DNA of 64,000 bases from Balamuthia mandrillaris (GCA_031835245.1 JAVKOQ010000010.1:310001-374000), one strand, 5' to 3'. Counted from the first letter of the stretch, positions 21,286 through 33,399 are shown. Numbers and translations are program-made. Notes: generated by a model not told the origin, from the sequence alone.

Positions 21286-21691
21286 GGCTTGCTTGAATTT
21301 TTTGTGTTGGCGGCGAGAAGCCCTGCGCCGATGCCCCTCTGCTCAAAGCCTCCCCAGAGATTCCAAGTCCAAAAGCACCACTCCTCAAGCGTAACAGGCC
21401 AATAATGACGACCCGAGATGTTACCGAAACTTAATTACGTGGGGGGTTTGTCTCTTCCGGCCCAGCCGTACGGTGGTAGTAGGTGAGTGAGAGAGGGTTT
21501 TATCCCCCCCAACAAAAAAAAGGCCTTGGTTGCTGCTGCTGTTTATTATCAGGCGGCTGCCGGCAGAAGAGGAGAGAGGAAAGAGGAAGATCTTTCCCTT
21601 TTTTTTTTTCTTTGGGTTTGGAGGGAAGGAGAAGAGGAGAGCCAGTTCCTTGCCTTCAACGTTTGTTGTTGTTGTTGTTGTTTTGCCCGCC
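21286..21691. other. Divergent promoter region
   Basis: Between the mitochondrial protein (-) and the TKL kinase (+). It holds a GTT run (21663-21682) just before the kinase ATG and purine/T-rich stretches. No gene seen. Confidence 0.4.
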
Positions 21692-22930
21692 ATGCACAGC
21701 CCACGCCACCGCAACGAGTGGAAAATCGACCCGGCCGCCCTCACCTTCACCGATAAACTGGGGGCAGGGGCAAGCGCCAAAGTCTACAAAGGTGCTGGCT
21801 TGCTTTCTTGCCTTGTTCTCTAACAAGTTCTGACCACTCACACAATTATTCTGCGTTCAGGGCTTTACCAGGGCAAAGAAGTGGCTATTAAAATATTGAA
21901 GGTTGGTGATCATGTTTGTTGGGTGTTGTTGTTGCGGGCTTTAAGACTTGTTTCTTTTTTTTTTTTTGTATTTCTATTTTATTTTCTTTCTTTCAAACAG
22001 CACAAGTTCGAGGGAGATGGATCAGATGCGCGAGCTATTCGTGACTTTGAACATGAGTGCGAGATTATGAGGTAACTCTATCTATCTCCTCTGTTCTTGC
22101 TTGCCCTCCTTTTATTTAAAGTCCTGCGTGGTGGTTTTGCTGAAAGGCGTTTCTTTATTTTGACATATGTTGCAGCAAAGTGAGCTCTCCATATATTTTA
22201 CGCTTTTATGGAAGCTGTCTTGAGCCCCAAGTTTGTATTGTGGTGGACTATTGCTCTCGGGGAAGCTTGTATGACGTACTCCAAGATGAAACTATGGACA
22301 TTACTTGGGGCCGATGTTTCAAGGTTTGTGTGTTTGTGTTTGTGTTTGTGTTTGTGTTTGTGTTTGTGTTTGTTATGTGAAGACACGATAGCACCGGTTG
22401 TCACTTCTCCGTAGTTTCAGACGGAACTTTTTTATCTCGTGCCAAAAGCACAAAAGGATAACTACCACTGGATACCACTCATTTAAATAGTGGCGTCTTT
22501 TGAACTGATCCTTGACAGCCCTTCTCGCTTTATTCTCTTTCTTGTGGTACTCTTGTCTAATATTTGGTGGAATTACTCTTTCTCCATGTAAAAACAGTGG
22601 GCTCACGAGATGGTCCTTGCAATTCAGGCGTTACACAACAACGATCCACCCATCTTCCACAGAGACCTTAAGACTCCAAACTTGCTGGTTCTCTCCTCCC
22701 TCTACCCCACAACTCGGGCTTAAGTTACATGCGTATTAATCTCTCGTTTAAAAAACGATAGTTGGATCAAGATTGGAGCATAAAGGTTTGCGATTTTGGA
22801 GCAAGTAGAGTGGAAAAGGAGGATGCATCGACGTTGGGCAAGCTTAGGGGCACATATGCCTATTGTGCACCCGAAATCTACTTTAAGACCAAGTTCACAA
22901 CAAAATCTGATGTATATAGGTTTGTTATCC

Positions 22931-22962
<32 letters not shown>

Positions 22963-23454
22963 TCTCTATCTCTCTCGCTCTCTCTCTCTCTCTTGTTGGT
23001 TGTTTCTTACACTTCGCCAAACAGTATAGGGATAATTCTATGGGAGTTTTTTGTGAGGTGTCTTACTGGCAAGTATCAAAAACCTTACAGCGAGTTTCCA
23101 CAGCTGACACTTGGCTTCGCGGTCATCATCAAGACCGCCAAGAGCCAGCTAAGACCAACGGTACCGGATAACATGCCAACTGAGATCGCCGACCTCATTC
23201 GAAAGTGCTGGCACCCCGTTCCAGAGGAGAGACCCGAGTGCTCCGAGGTCCTTTCCGAACTTAACGCCCTCGAACAATTGTACGAAACAACCAAGAAGGA
23301 GGAGTGGAATGCGCTAAGAACAATTCCTGAAAACGCTGCCAAACCTAAGGAAAGACGAAGTTATCTCAGCAGAACAGAGTCCATGAGGCAGCCTCTTATG
23401 AGGGAACATTTGAACGAGCTGGCTGGTTTTTCCAATGTGCGGGTCCACGACTGA
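21692..23454 (+). CDS. Tyrosine-kinase-like (TKL) protein kinase
   Basis: Seven exons (21692-21791, 21861-21901, 22001-22071, 22176-22323, 22598-22687, 22762-22919, 23025-23454) join in phase to 345 aa, a kinase domain with little else. Motifs: Gly loop LGAGASAKVYKG, VAIKIL lysine, HECEIM helix C, hinge VDYCSRGSLYDVL, catalytic HRDLKTPNLL, CDFGASR, a CAPEIY in place of APE, IGIILWEF, and RKCWHPVPEERPECSEVL, the subdomain XI form typical of TKL kinases. All catalytic residues are present. The C-terminal 60 residues are basic. Intron 4 holds a (TGTTTG)n repeat and intron 6 a (CT)n tract. The substrate is unknown. Confidence 0.9.
22324..22374 (+). repeat. (TGTTTG)n hexamer repeat in kinase intron 4
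   Basis: About eight copies of a TGTTTG unit starting at the 5' splice site itself. Confidence 0.9.
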
Positions 23455-24105
23455 TCCTCTCTGCTGCTAGTGCACCTCTCCCTGCGGAGTGTGGCCGCCC
23501 AAAGAGCAACACACAGCCCAGAGCAGTTTTTGGAGTATTGATGCTGTGCACACTGCCCCTTTTCTTATTTTCTTGATGGAGAACAACGACCATTCTTTTG
23601 TATTTATTATTCCGTGTGTTGTTTTGGTGTCCGCCACTGCTCTCTGTGTTCTCTGTGGTCTGCTCTCTTTGCGGCCGTTGCAGGGCGATTGAGAGGCAAA
23701 AGTACGTTTTATGGAGGTTAGCAGTTGCGCAGGAATGGACAGCAGAGGCCTTGCGTCCTTTTTATTATTAGACTGAAAAGAAATGGCGAGGGAAAAAAGG
23801 GCAGCAAAAAAGTCCCTACGCTTCCCCGCTACTCTCAGCGGGGGAAAATTAGTGTCGACAAGGACCACTGTCAAACCCTACCATTGCGCGTTAGTCCTTT
23901 ATTTATAGTTGAAAAGAAAACAGAAATCCCTGAAAGAAGAAGGGGGGCCAGAGCGGCCACGCCGAGAGGAGGAAGCAACAACTCACTCTTGCCAGTGGCA
24001 GGCGGTTGGTTGCGTTGCCTGTTGTGCTGCTTCCCACTGTGCTGTTGCCAGAAACACAAACAAAAAGCCACTTTCCCTGACGACTACTAACAAGCAACGC
24101 AAACG
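23455..24105. other. Intergenic region, no gene seen
   Basis: Between two plus-strand genes. Mixed composition, purine-rich from 23760 to 23960. No RNA gene or repeat recognised. Confidence 0.45.
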
Positions 24106-25998
24106 ATGAGCACTTCATCGTCTTCCTCCACGGATGTTGAGACAGACTCTGGTGTTTCAGCCCCAGCCAAGGACAAGCCTTCTCACATAGGTAAGTAAGC
24201 TCTCGCTAATTTTTGAGGGTTGACCCTCTCCTGGATCTCCTCCCTCCTCTCGACCGCCTTCTCCCTCTTTTTGTTTGCTCATGCATTTTCATGCTTGCTC
24301 TCCTATTCCTGAGAAGAAAAAGAGGCTGCAGCCACAGGCCGCTCCTCCTCGGACGATGAGGAAGGCCAAGGAACGAGCGACCAGTCAACTGCTGAAGAAG
24401 GAGGACAGTTGAAGCAAGACAAAGGCAAAGACAAAGTAGAGCACAGCAGCGACCCCCATGAAAGGGCTGACTTGAGTGATGAAGAGGACGAGTCTTCCTC
24501 TTCTTTCTCCTCCTCTACCTCTTATACAGAGGAGGAAGAAGATGGAGGAGCAGATGACGATACGGACAGCAAGAAAGCGGGTTCATTGATCGCAGACACC
24601 CTTGGAAAGAAGCCTAAGAAGATCAAAGGAATGGGCCACGAGGAAAAGAAAGAATACAAGAAGGTCAAAAGAGAATGGAAAGAAAAGGAGAAGGAATTCA
24701 AGAGAACACTTACTCCTGGAGAAAAGAAAGAATACAAGAAAGAGAAAAAGGAGCTGTCCCAACAAGAACGTTTCCAGAGGAAGCAACTGCGAAAGGAAAG
24801 ACGCAAGCTGGTCAAGGAAAAGCGAAAGGTCAACACTCCCTCCACTTTGTTCTCTTTCTCTTCATTCTCCTCTTCTCATTTTCACCGCTTCAATTCTCCT
24901 CTTGTTGTCGCTGACCTGATAACCTCAACAGTTCCATCGTCCAAGGATCGGAAAGCTTGTCACAAAAGAGACACAAAGCTACGAACTTGTATGTGATATG
25001 TTATTGGGCATTCGTGTTACAGTGTCTCGTGTCTCTGCAAGAGCTCTGCGCCATACAGAAGTAAAGCCCTACGAGTTTCGAACAAAAACCAATCTCAAGT
25101 TTCCGAGTTCTGGTAGCTCGGCAGGACCCATGCCTACTCCTGCTCACTCTCAGCGAGACTTCAAGTTCACCGACTACTCACCCGTAGTCTTTCGTCGCTT
25201 GCGAGAACATTTTGGCATTGACTCTGCGGATTACCTGGTACTAACCCCTTGCCTTCAATCCTTCCTCCCTCTCTCCCTCTCCCTTCCTCTCTTTCTCGCT
25301 CGTTCTCTCGCTCTCAACTGTCACCATTTTTTCGCTTACTGGCTCACATAAAAGGTATCTTTAACTGGGGACTATGTTCTTTCTGAGTTGGTATCACCAG
25401 GACAAAGTGGGCAATTCTTTTATTTCTCGTACGATCTCAGGTTCATGTTGAAGACTATCACCAAAGGAGAGTCCAAGTTTCTCAAAGCAATTTTGCCTCA
25501 TTACTACGAGGTAGTGTATTACCCTACTTGCTTTCCATGGAATCCTTTCTTACCCTTTCTTTTTCACCACATAGCACATAATGAACAATCCAGATTCGTT
25601 GTTGGCGAGGTTCTTTGGCTTTCATAGAGTTACTCCTCATAAGGACCGCAAACATTACTTCATTATTATGGGCAACATTTTTGCTCAGAACCTTGAGATC
25701 AGTTATCGTTTTGACTTGAAGGTTTGCAAAAAACCACAGTTTTTTTTCTTCTTATGATTAATCGACCATTTCTTTGTGGTTTGGCATAGGGATCGAGCGT
25801 TGGTCGCGTGACGCCTGAAGAAAAAATTAAGAATGACCCAAACGTTGTGATGAAAGATCAAGACTTTGACCGCCTAAACAAAAAAATATATTTAGGACCA
25901 GACAAGGAAGCTCTGTTTATAGACCAAGTAACCAAAGATGTAGATGTACGTACGTTCCTGTGCTTCGTTTTATTTTCAACGCCGTTGTCTGTTTACCG

Positions 25999-26032
<34 letters not shown>

Positions 26033-27337
26033 GTTATTGGAAAGATTGGGTATAATGGACTACAGCCTGTTACTGGGAATACACGACCGCCGGGCTGCTC
26101 AAATGGTAGACCGGAGATTGAGTCTTTCGATGGTGTATCTTCCAAAAGCGGAAGAGGAGATTGGAGCCACAACTTTTGGTTATAGCGATAGCGATTATTG
26201 GTCGACAGATAGCGAGGATGAATACAAGTACGTTTCTGGAGTGATAGATATTCTTTTCAGTTGTAACTCAGGTGTTTCCTTGTTGGTAGGCATCACATCA
26301 CAAAGTTTACGCAAGACCAAGGCGGCTTTCAGTCGACAGACAAAAATAACAATCCCGCCAACGAAATCTATTTTATGGGAATTATTGACATCTTACAGCC
26401 CTACAATATTCGGAAAAGAGTGGAACACACTTTTAAAGCCCTTCGATATGATGGGGTAACTCTCTTCCCCTTTTCTCTTTCCTCCTCTTCCCCATATTGA
26501 ACAAGAACATTACAGGATTCCATATCTGCGGTACATCCAAAATTGTATGCCTCGCGCTTTAAAGAGTACATGTTTGGCCATGTGTGCCCTTCCCCAACAA
26601 GAAGCAAACCTCCGAGGCATAAAAAAGACAGAAGGTCAGCACGCAAGGCATTTATGTATAGCTCCGAAGAAGAGATGGCAGAAAAGAAGGAACGCAAAGC
26701 CATCAGTCAAGCAAGCTCCAGCTCCAGTGATAACGAAGAAACCAAGGACCGAACTAAGCAGGAGACACAAAAGGTATACGGAGGCGTTGACGATGGTAAG
26801 GGGAAGGAGAAAGAAGCTACAAAAGAGCACAAGAAGCAGAGTGGCAAAGCAAAGAAAACCGTCACGGAAACAGCGATCGCCAAGGAGGAGACCAAGCAGC
26901 CTACTACCGTCAAAGGTAAAGAACAGGAAACTGAAAGTATCCTCTCTGTAAAGAGCGTTGACGCAGAGTTGACAAGCAAAAAGGGAGACGAGAAGCTGGA
27001 GAAGGCTGTTCAAGACAAAAGCTCCAAAGAAGCGGTAGCTACATCAACATTAACAACTCCCAAGAAGATTATTACCAAGACGACGACTAAGAAGCAGAAG
27101 AAGAAGAAGAAAAAGGTCACAACAGTGGTAGAGAGTGTGGTCGTTGTCAGCAGCAAGAACGAGCAGCGACCACAATCAGAGGATAAGCACTCTCAAAAAG
27201 AGTCAGAGTCTAGTGATATTGATCCTAGCAGTGATGTTTCAGTACCAAGCAGTGGTAACGCTGGCATGGTGCCTAAGCAGCTCAAGAAAAAGCGGAAGAA
27301 GGAAAGCAAAAGAGGAACCAGCAAGGGAGCCCTTTAG
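24106..27337 (+). CDS. Phosphatidylinositol phosphate kinase (PIP5K/PIP4K type)
   Basis: Makes PtdIns(4,5)P2 or a related lipid at membranes. The ATG at 24106 opens a Ser/acidic then Lys-rich head (exons to 24829). The kinase core is spread over at least eight exons: YELVCDMLLGIRVTVSR, FTDYSPVVFRRLREHFGID, GQFFYFSYDLRFMLKTI with the catalytic Lys, YRFDLKGSSVGR (human YDLKGSTVGR), IMDYSLLLGIHD, and IYFMGIIDILQPYNIRKRVEHTFK, which carries the IID metal-binding aspartate and precedes the specificity loop. After the domain, from about 26620, there is a roughly 240-residue Lys/Glu/Ser tail without homology. Introns include C/T-rich ones near 25260 and 26000. Whether it acts on PI4P or PI5P cannot be read from what I can align. 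Confidence 0.9.
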
Positions 27338-27446
27338 CACACTTTCTTCTTCTTCTCTCCTTTTTCTGGGCGTGGGCTGGATTCTTATTGTTTGTATAGA
27401 TCCAAAAAAAAAAAGGGGTGACTGCATTAGCGTAAAGAGAGCAGCA

Positions 27447-29631
27447 CTATTTGTGGGTTGGGTTGCGTTTACGAGAAAAGCTGCCAAACAGTTTTCTGCC
27501 CCACCTGGGGTTAGCCTTCTTCTTATCGGCCGCCTCATTATCTCGCCGCCAAGCCCCAAAGTCAAAGATACTGACAACAGAGGCGTTGGCTACGAAAAGC
27601 AGGCTTTCCACCATGCGAACGCAGGTCACATGGCCGCCTTCAAAAGGAATACGGAGGAGCAGTCGCCAATGGGTTCGTTGATGCGGATATGGCTTGTAGT
27701 AGATTACCACTTCGTTGCGGCTGCAATTGGCTACTCGTTTGCCATCCTCAGAGATATGTACATCCATAGACCAGTTTCTGCCATCTTCCAACACTGCCAG
27801 TGACTCATTTGTGTCTACATCGTAAAGGAACACTTTGTGATCCTTTTGAATAAGGGATCGTTACAGCATGATTCCGACAAAGAGGAAAATGATGATTGTA
27901 GAGGGGTGGCTACCTCATAAGCTCCAAAGGCCAACATGCCGTTCCCAACGAATCCACAAGTAAGCCCATGGAAGAATGCGTCTGTGTCTTCTCGTGTAAA
28001 GGTGCGCTGAACATTTCCGTCAAAGTCCCACATCTTCATTCAAAATTGAGAGTAAATGGTAGGGAATTAGTAACTGCTTATTGATACAAAACAAAACCGT
28101 CCCACTAATTCCGTATTTCATCGGCAGAGAGGGACTCGTGGAGCCTCTCACCAGGGGGCGGAGAAGCGGCATTGGGCCTACTCCTGCATATGCGCCTTTA
28201 TGTCGTGGCGCATATGTGCAAGATTTGCAAAATGTGCAAGTTTAATGTAGGCGTACCTTTGCAGTAGAGTCAAGCCCAGCGGTCATGCACCAAGCCTTTC
28301 CCCTATGATAAAAAAATTGAAGGTCTTGAATGCCACTTGTGTGCTCATTGTCGATCACTTTCTTCACTTTGTTGCATTCCATATCCCAAACAGTCTTTTA
28401 TCGTAGATGGAGTTGGCGCCATATGGTTTAGGCAGTTGTTGTTAGTACCAGAATGACAACAGAGAGGGAAAGAGGAAAGAGAGCGTACAACGGTGCCGGA
28501 TGTAGCGCCAGTAATGAGAACTTGGTCTGTGAAAGAAAAATAAAAAACCCTGGCAATGGGAAGCACAAAGGTTGCATCAGCAGTATACGGCAGCTGCTTC
28601 TTGCCACCGCTCCAACTTACGTGTTGATGGGGAGGTGGGATAGAAGCTAGCAGTTCCGGTGGGAGAAGCTCGTCCGGTATAATAAAGGCATAAATTGCTT
28701 TAGCATTGCTGGCCAGCAATCTGTTACCGCAAGTCCGTACGCAGACCACCGGCTGCGTCATCGAGAATGATGTCTCTGTGGAAAACGAGCTTAGTGTTAG
28801 CATTACACCAGTGCAGTTCTCCTTCAAGGCCTCAACTACAGAGGAAAAAAAGTTGACTCAAGAAGAACCGAGAGAGAGAGAGAGAGAGAGAGTAAGAGAG
28901 AAACTAACCATGCTTGATTTGAAAGGAACATAGCAGCTGCAGGTTCTGCAAGTTATAAAGCTGAACGAGACCAGAGCCGCCACCTGTAGCAAGAAAATGG
29001 GCGGTGATATCCATACACAGCACTCCACTCAAGTCGTTTGGGAGTTTATGTTCCAACGGTAACTCTGGCATTTCCACATCTCTATCATCTTCTTGTTCTT
29101 GTGGCAAGTAGCGTGCCCAGTCATGGTCCACAACGCGTCGATGACAATACCAGTCCTTCCAGTTAATAACGGCTTCCTGCTGCGTTTCCTGTGCGGGGTG
29201 TCGAGAGCATGCTGACTCTTTGGCTTCGTCGCTGCGTGTGTCTTGTGGGTGGTAGTAGCCTTGCTTCCTGGCAAGCACCTTCCACAACAGCCGGTCCTCC
29301 GCCAATGCTTTGGTCCTGCGGCAAACCTGCGTTAAGAATCTCTTCACGTTAGTCACTACTTTTTCTGCATCAGAGACAGAGAGAGAGAGAGAGAGAGAGA
29401 ACAAACAAGGGCCAAGCGAGCCAGATCAGTGTCTTGCAACAACAAAAAGATGTGAATAAGGAGCTCTTCAGGCAAGAGCTCCACCAAGTTCACCCTCTGG
29501 TGACGCCCACGACTCTTTTGTTGGTGATGGCGGGCGCCCTCTGCGGCCTCTTCCGTTGTTGCTCTTCCACCTGCGCCTGTTGTTGGTGATGGGGAGGATG
29601 GGGCTGGTGGTCGTGGGTGTTGTTGTTGCAT
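27447..29631 (-). CDS. F-box/WD40-repeat protein
   Basis: Probable substrate adaptor of an SCF ubiquitin ligase. The F-box LVELLPEELLIHIFLLL sits in exon 1 near residue 55, after a Pro/Ser-rich head. A second segment is RLLWKVLARKQGYY ... WKDWYCHRR, the usual post-F-box region. WD-like blades follow in about eight exons: LSGVLCMDITAHFLATGGGSGLV, VVCVRTCGNRLLASNAKAI, VLITGATSGTV, WDMECNKVKKVI, AWCMTAGLDSTA, VKMWDFDGNVQRTF, HKVFLYDVDTNESLAVLE and HVTCVRMVESLLFVANASVV. The first ATG of a longer open frame is at 29868, only 34 bp from the divergent ankyrin gene; I prefer 29631 (MQQQHPR). Introns contain sense (CT)n tracts at 28869-28893 and 29379-29400. Confidence 0.8.
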
Positions 29632-29902
29632 TGCCAAAGTTGCAACCAAACCACCACCACCACCACCACCACCAGTAACGATGTTTCTCAGCGGCAGCAG
29701 CACCGCCGCTACTTCCTCTCCTCTGCTCTCCTCTGCTCTCCTCTGCTCTCCTCTCCTCTCCACGCTAAAATTTAACGGCCCTTTTGTCCGTGAGCGAGGG
29801 AGAAAAAGCGGGAGCGGCAGTGGTACTCGCGGGGAGCCTTTTTTGCCTTTGAACCATCTCAAACGCACACCTCTCTTGTATCATCAACCGAGGGGAGAAG
29901 CA

Positions 29903-30682
29903 ATGCTTGGCAAAAAGTTGTTTAAGGCGGAGGCAGGAGGGGCTCTCCCCTCGTCCTCCTCTTCGGGGCTCGCTCTCTTCGTCAAGGAAAACGACGTGCA
30001 GGGCTTGGAGCAGGCGCTGGCGGCCTCCTCCTCCGCTGCGCTCCAGCGAGAGAGCGGTCTGTTGGCCTTGGCCTGCGCCTTCAACCATGCCGACGTGGCC
30101 AAGCTGCTGTTGGCCAAAGGGGCCAACCCCAACGAGCCCAACGAGAAGGGCTTATACCCTCTCCACCTCGCCGCCAAGCGGGGCAACCCCGCCCTGGTTC
30201 GCTCTCTGCTCAAACACGGAGCGGACCCCAACCTCCAGAGCAAGAACAAGAAAAAGCTGGCTGACTCCATGGACCCCTCCATGGGAACCTATCCTCTCCT
30301 CCTCGCCGCTGAGCAGGGACACACGGAGGTGGTAGAGGTCCTTTTGCATCCGCTTGCAGAAGGAGAGACAGAGGAGGAGCTTGCCAAAGTGGTGGCAGCC
30401 GATGTTAACGTCCGCAACCAATTCTACAACAACACGGCGCTGGGCATAGCCGCTCGCACCGGCAACCTCGCTTTGGTGCAGCTGCTGGTGGGGCAGCAAG
30501 GCATCGACCTGGACAAGCAGAATCGCTCCCTCTCCACGCCACTGCACGAGGCGGCCGCCGCTGGGCATGCAGATATCGTGAAGATACTGCTAGAGCGTGG
30601 CGCCGACACCACCAAGCTCAACGGCCTTCGCAAGACTGCCAAGCAAGTGGCCTCCCCCGCCATACAAGCCCTCTTCCCATGA
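29903..30682 (+). CDS. Ankyrin-repeat protein
   Basis: Intronless 259-aa protein, divergent from the F-box/WD40 gene. It has four to five ankyrin repeats: ALACAFNHADVAKLLLAKGA, YPLHLAAKRGNPALVRSLLK, YPLLLAAEQGHTEVVEVLLH, TALGIAARTGNLALVQLLVG and TPLHEAAAAGHADIVKILLE. The inserts between repeats 2-3 and 3-4 are Lys- and Glu-rich. GC content and codon bias are higher than in neighbouring genes, as in the QDPR gene. No other domain is present, so a specific role cannot be given; it is probably a protein-interaction module. Confidence 0.85.
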   Translation: MLGKKLFKAEAGGALPSSSSSGLALFVKENDVQGLEQALAASSSAALQRESGLLALACAFNHADVAKLLLAKGANPNEPNEKGLYPLHLAAKRGNPALVRSLLKHGADPNLQSKNKKKLADSMDPSMGTYPLLLAAEQGHTEVVEVLLHPLAEGETEEELAKVVAADVNVRNQFYNNTALGIAARTGNLALVQLLVGQQGIDLDKQNRSLSTPLHEAAAAGHADIVKILLERGADTTKLNGLRKTAKQVASPAIQALFP

Positions 30683-31171
30683 CCCTTCCCTTCCGCTAGT
30701 TCAAGTGCTCTACCTGTTCGTACCATTGCTGCGGCTGGTTTTGAACTGCAAGCCGGAACGAGGGCGAGCAACCCATGACATATGCCTACCGCTGCTGGGA
30801 TTGCTGCAATTGCCGCTGCTGCTACTCCTCCTTCGCCTTCCTCTTCCTCCTCCACCAGCATCCCTCTCTTCTCTCTCTTCCATTCCAATGTATGTACTAT
30901 CCATGTATTTGTTTGTTCGTTGCAAAGCGTTCACCCCACTGGGGCCAACGCCTTTGCAGGAGGAGGTAAACAGGCAATATAGGTTAGGGTTTGTGCTGAT
31001 ATAGCAGTAGTAGGGTTTGCCCAACAAAGCAAGCCTGTCTCTCCCCCTCTCTTTCGGCGACGTTTCTTCCGCTCTTCTCCCTTTCGCTAGCTTTCAGACC
31101 AACCAACGGACCGACCCCCTTCCAGCCCAGCATCAACGCACACAAAGTGCAAGCAACGACCACCAGCAGTA
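30683..31171. other. Intergenic region
   Basis: Downstream of the ankyrin gene and upstream of QDPR. C/T-rich patches at 30830-30890 and 31040-31090. No gene seen. Confidence 0.45.
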
Positions 31172-32066
31172 ATGGAGAGCGCAAAGAAGCAAGTATTGGT
31201 GTATGGCGGTGCTGGCCAGCTGGGCGCCACTGTGGTCACCGAGTTCAAGCAGAGGGGCTGCACCGTGTTCGTGGCTGACTTTAGGACCAACCCAGAAGCT
31301 GACCACAACGTCGTGCTCTCCCCCGACTCCTCCAACAAAGAGAACACCGCTCGTGTTGTGGAGGAACTCAAAAAGCTTAACGCTGGTGCGGCAACCCTTT
31401 CCTTTCCTGTCCTTCGTTTCAGTTTCAGTGCTGTTGCGTCTGTGCGTTCTTATAGTAGTAGAAGTGAGACTGATTACATCTCGTTTTCCAACACGCAACC
31501 GCAAACCACCACCACCCACCCACCCACCACTCACCCACCCACCCACCAACGAAACAGAGCTCAGCGCCGTGATATGTGTGGCAGGAGGCTGGGTGGGAGG
31601 TAACGTGAAAAGCCCCTCCATCTTTGACGAGGTGGACAAAATGTGGAGCTTCAACCTGCAGTCCTCCGTGGCGGCCGCCCACCTTGCCGCCAACTTTTTG
31701 AAGGAAGGCGAGGAGAGCATGCTCGTGCTGGCTGGCGCTGAGGCCGCCCTCTCCCCCACGCCAGGCATGCTGGCCTACGGCATGACCAAAGCGGCCACGC
31801 ACCACCTGATCGCCAGCTTGGTGGACCCCAGCGGAGGTCTTCCCAGGGGCTGCAGCGTGTTGGGCATCCTCCCCATCTGCCTCGACACACCGACCAACCG
31901 GCAGGCCATGCCCACCGCCAACTTTGACGACTGGACGCCCTTGCCCGTTGTGGCCTCCCTCCTCGCTGACTGGGCGCAGGGCAAGGACAGGCCCAAGAGC
32001 GGCACCCTCGTCTCCATTGAGACGAAGAGCAAGGACACCAAGTTTAGGCATCATCCTTCCAAGTGA
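31172..32066 (+). CDS. QDPR: 6,7-dihydropteridine reductase
   Basis: NAD(P)H-dependent short-chain dehydrogenase that recycles quinonoid dihydrobiopterin to tetrahydrobiopterin. Exons 31172-31385 and 31558-32066 join in phase 1 to 240 aa (human 244). Visible: Rossmann motif VYGGAGQLGATVV, VADFRTNPEADHNV, CVAGGWVGGN (human CVAGGWAGGN), MWSFNLQSSVAAAHLA, LTLAGA-like LVLAGAEAALSPTPGM, the catalytic YGMTKAATHHL (Tyr-x3-Lys), LPICLDTPTNRQAMP and FDDWTPL. Its presence suggests a tetrahydrobiopterin-dependent hydroxylase elsewhere in the genome. The intron has a run of CACC/CCAC repeats before its acceptor. Confidence 0.95.
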
Positions 32067-32229
32067 GACCACTACGGCTGTTAGAAGTGCACTCTGCTCT
32101 CTCCTTCTTTCCTTCTTTCTTTCTTTCAAACAACGGAGAGTACAACACAAACATACAAGACACCCTGTAATGCCCTCGGTATTATTATAGCGCCACCACG
32201 GCCCCACCCGCTTGCTGATGTTATCTACA

Positions 32230-33086
32230 TCAGTCATCATAGGCGGAGAGCAGTGACAGGCCCGTTTCTTCTTCCTCTCCTTCTTCTGCTTCTGCGGGTT
32301 GTTGTGCGGTGGTGGCAAGTTTGTCTTGGTGGTTACTAAAGCTAAGGGGCTGGTTTTGAGAGTCGTCAAGGGCCAAGCTGGCCTCCAGGTGGCGGCGAGC
32401 TTCTTCCTTTTGCCTCTCTTCCTTCTCTTCCTCCAACTCCAACAGCGGCGTTGCTATTCCACCGGTGCTGTTGCTGCTCATGCTGCTGGTCGCTCTTGCC
32501 GTAGCTGTTGTTGTTATAGCGGTAGCGTTTGTACGTGCTTTCTTTTGCGACGACACCACTGTCCTCTCATGCTGCTGTGTTCCTGCTCCACTGCTTCCCC
32601 CTTTTGTGGAGTATTGTGCGATTGGGGTTGGCTTCTCTTGCGTTTGGAGAGGTAGGGGTGAGGGTCGCCTGGCGTGAAACCACCCTCCGCGGCAGCAGGG
32701 TCCAGCTCCAGCACCCGCCGCACCCACTTCTTGTGCTCTCGCTGGAGGAGGGCCAACCGCTCCTGGAACTCTTTGATCTTGCTGTCCGAGTAGTTGCGCA
32801 CGCCAGAGAGGTGGTGCAAGCAGTGGTCCATCTCCGCCTTGATGGAAGGAATCCATTGCCTCACCTCACTCGCTGTTCGCAGCGTGTGCTGTTATTGGGT
32901 TGCGTTAATCAATGAGCACTGCACACGCACGCATGAAAAAAGGTGGCTGGGGCTGAACCGTGCGTGTGTGAATGAGATGCATACAAGAGGAGGACGCTTC
33001 GGGTTTCGCTCCTCCCGCTTTTCCTTTTCCTTTTGCAACAGGAGGCGATTCAGCACCGAGTAGTTCTTTTCTTCGTTACGAGCCAT
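32230..33086 (-). CDS. ISY1-like pre-mRNA splicing factor
   Basis: Spliceosome (NTC/Prp19-associated) component by similarity. Exon 1 (33086-32985) reads MARNEEKNYSVLNRLLLQK, matching the highly conserved MARNEEKAQSMLNR start of ISY1. Exon 2 (32888-32684) has EVRQWIPSIKAEM, KIKEFQERLALLQREHKKW and VRRVLELDP, paralleling ISY1 KWR.QI..EI ... LNDEINKL.RE..HWE.RI.EL. A 47-nt intron (32683-32637) restores phase into exon 3 (32636-32230), giving 237 aa with an acidic, coiled C-terminus ending LSLLSAYDD. Without that intron the protein stops at 32514. The middle of the ISY1 family (DYEYYGY region) is not recognisable, so this is a divergent member. Confidence 0.7.
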
Positions 33087-33399
33087 TATTTCCTCTTCAT
33101 CCCTTCTCTCTTCCCTCTCTTCCCTCTCTCCTCTCTCCTCTGCTTCTCTGCTTCTCTCCTTTTTTATGCCTTTTGAATTTTTTATTGCTGTGATAATATA
33201 TATAGTAGGGTGTGGTGGGCAAAAGAGAATGTTGGGAGGTACCATCATACGTTTTGGGCGAACGACTGCCTCAGGATGGCGGCGCGGAGGCGGCAGGAGG
33301 GCGCGGAGGGGTGGGGCTATCTTGGGAACGTACGACAAGAGGAGGGTTTTGCCGCGTTTTGATGGGACTATGTTTCCTCCCCTGAGTCCTGTCCAAGCA
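33087..33399. other. Short intergenic region
   Basis: Between two minus-strand genes. CT-rich at 33100-33160 (upstream of the ISY1-like start). No gene seen. Confidence 0.4.

Noticed and set aside
29632..29868. Longer N-terminus of the F-box/WD40 protein starting at 29868
   Set aside because: Would leave 34 bp to the divergent ankyrin gene and is low-complexity; the internal ATG at 29631 is more likely.
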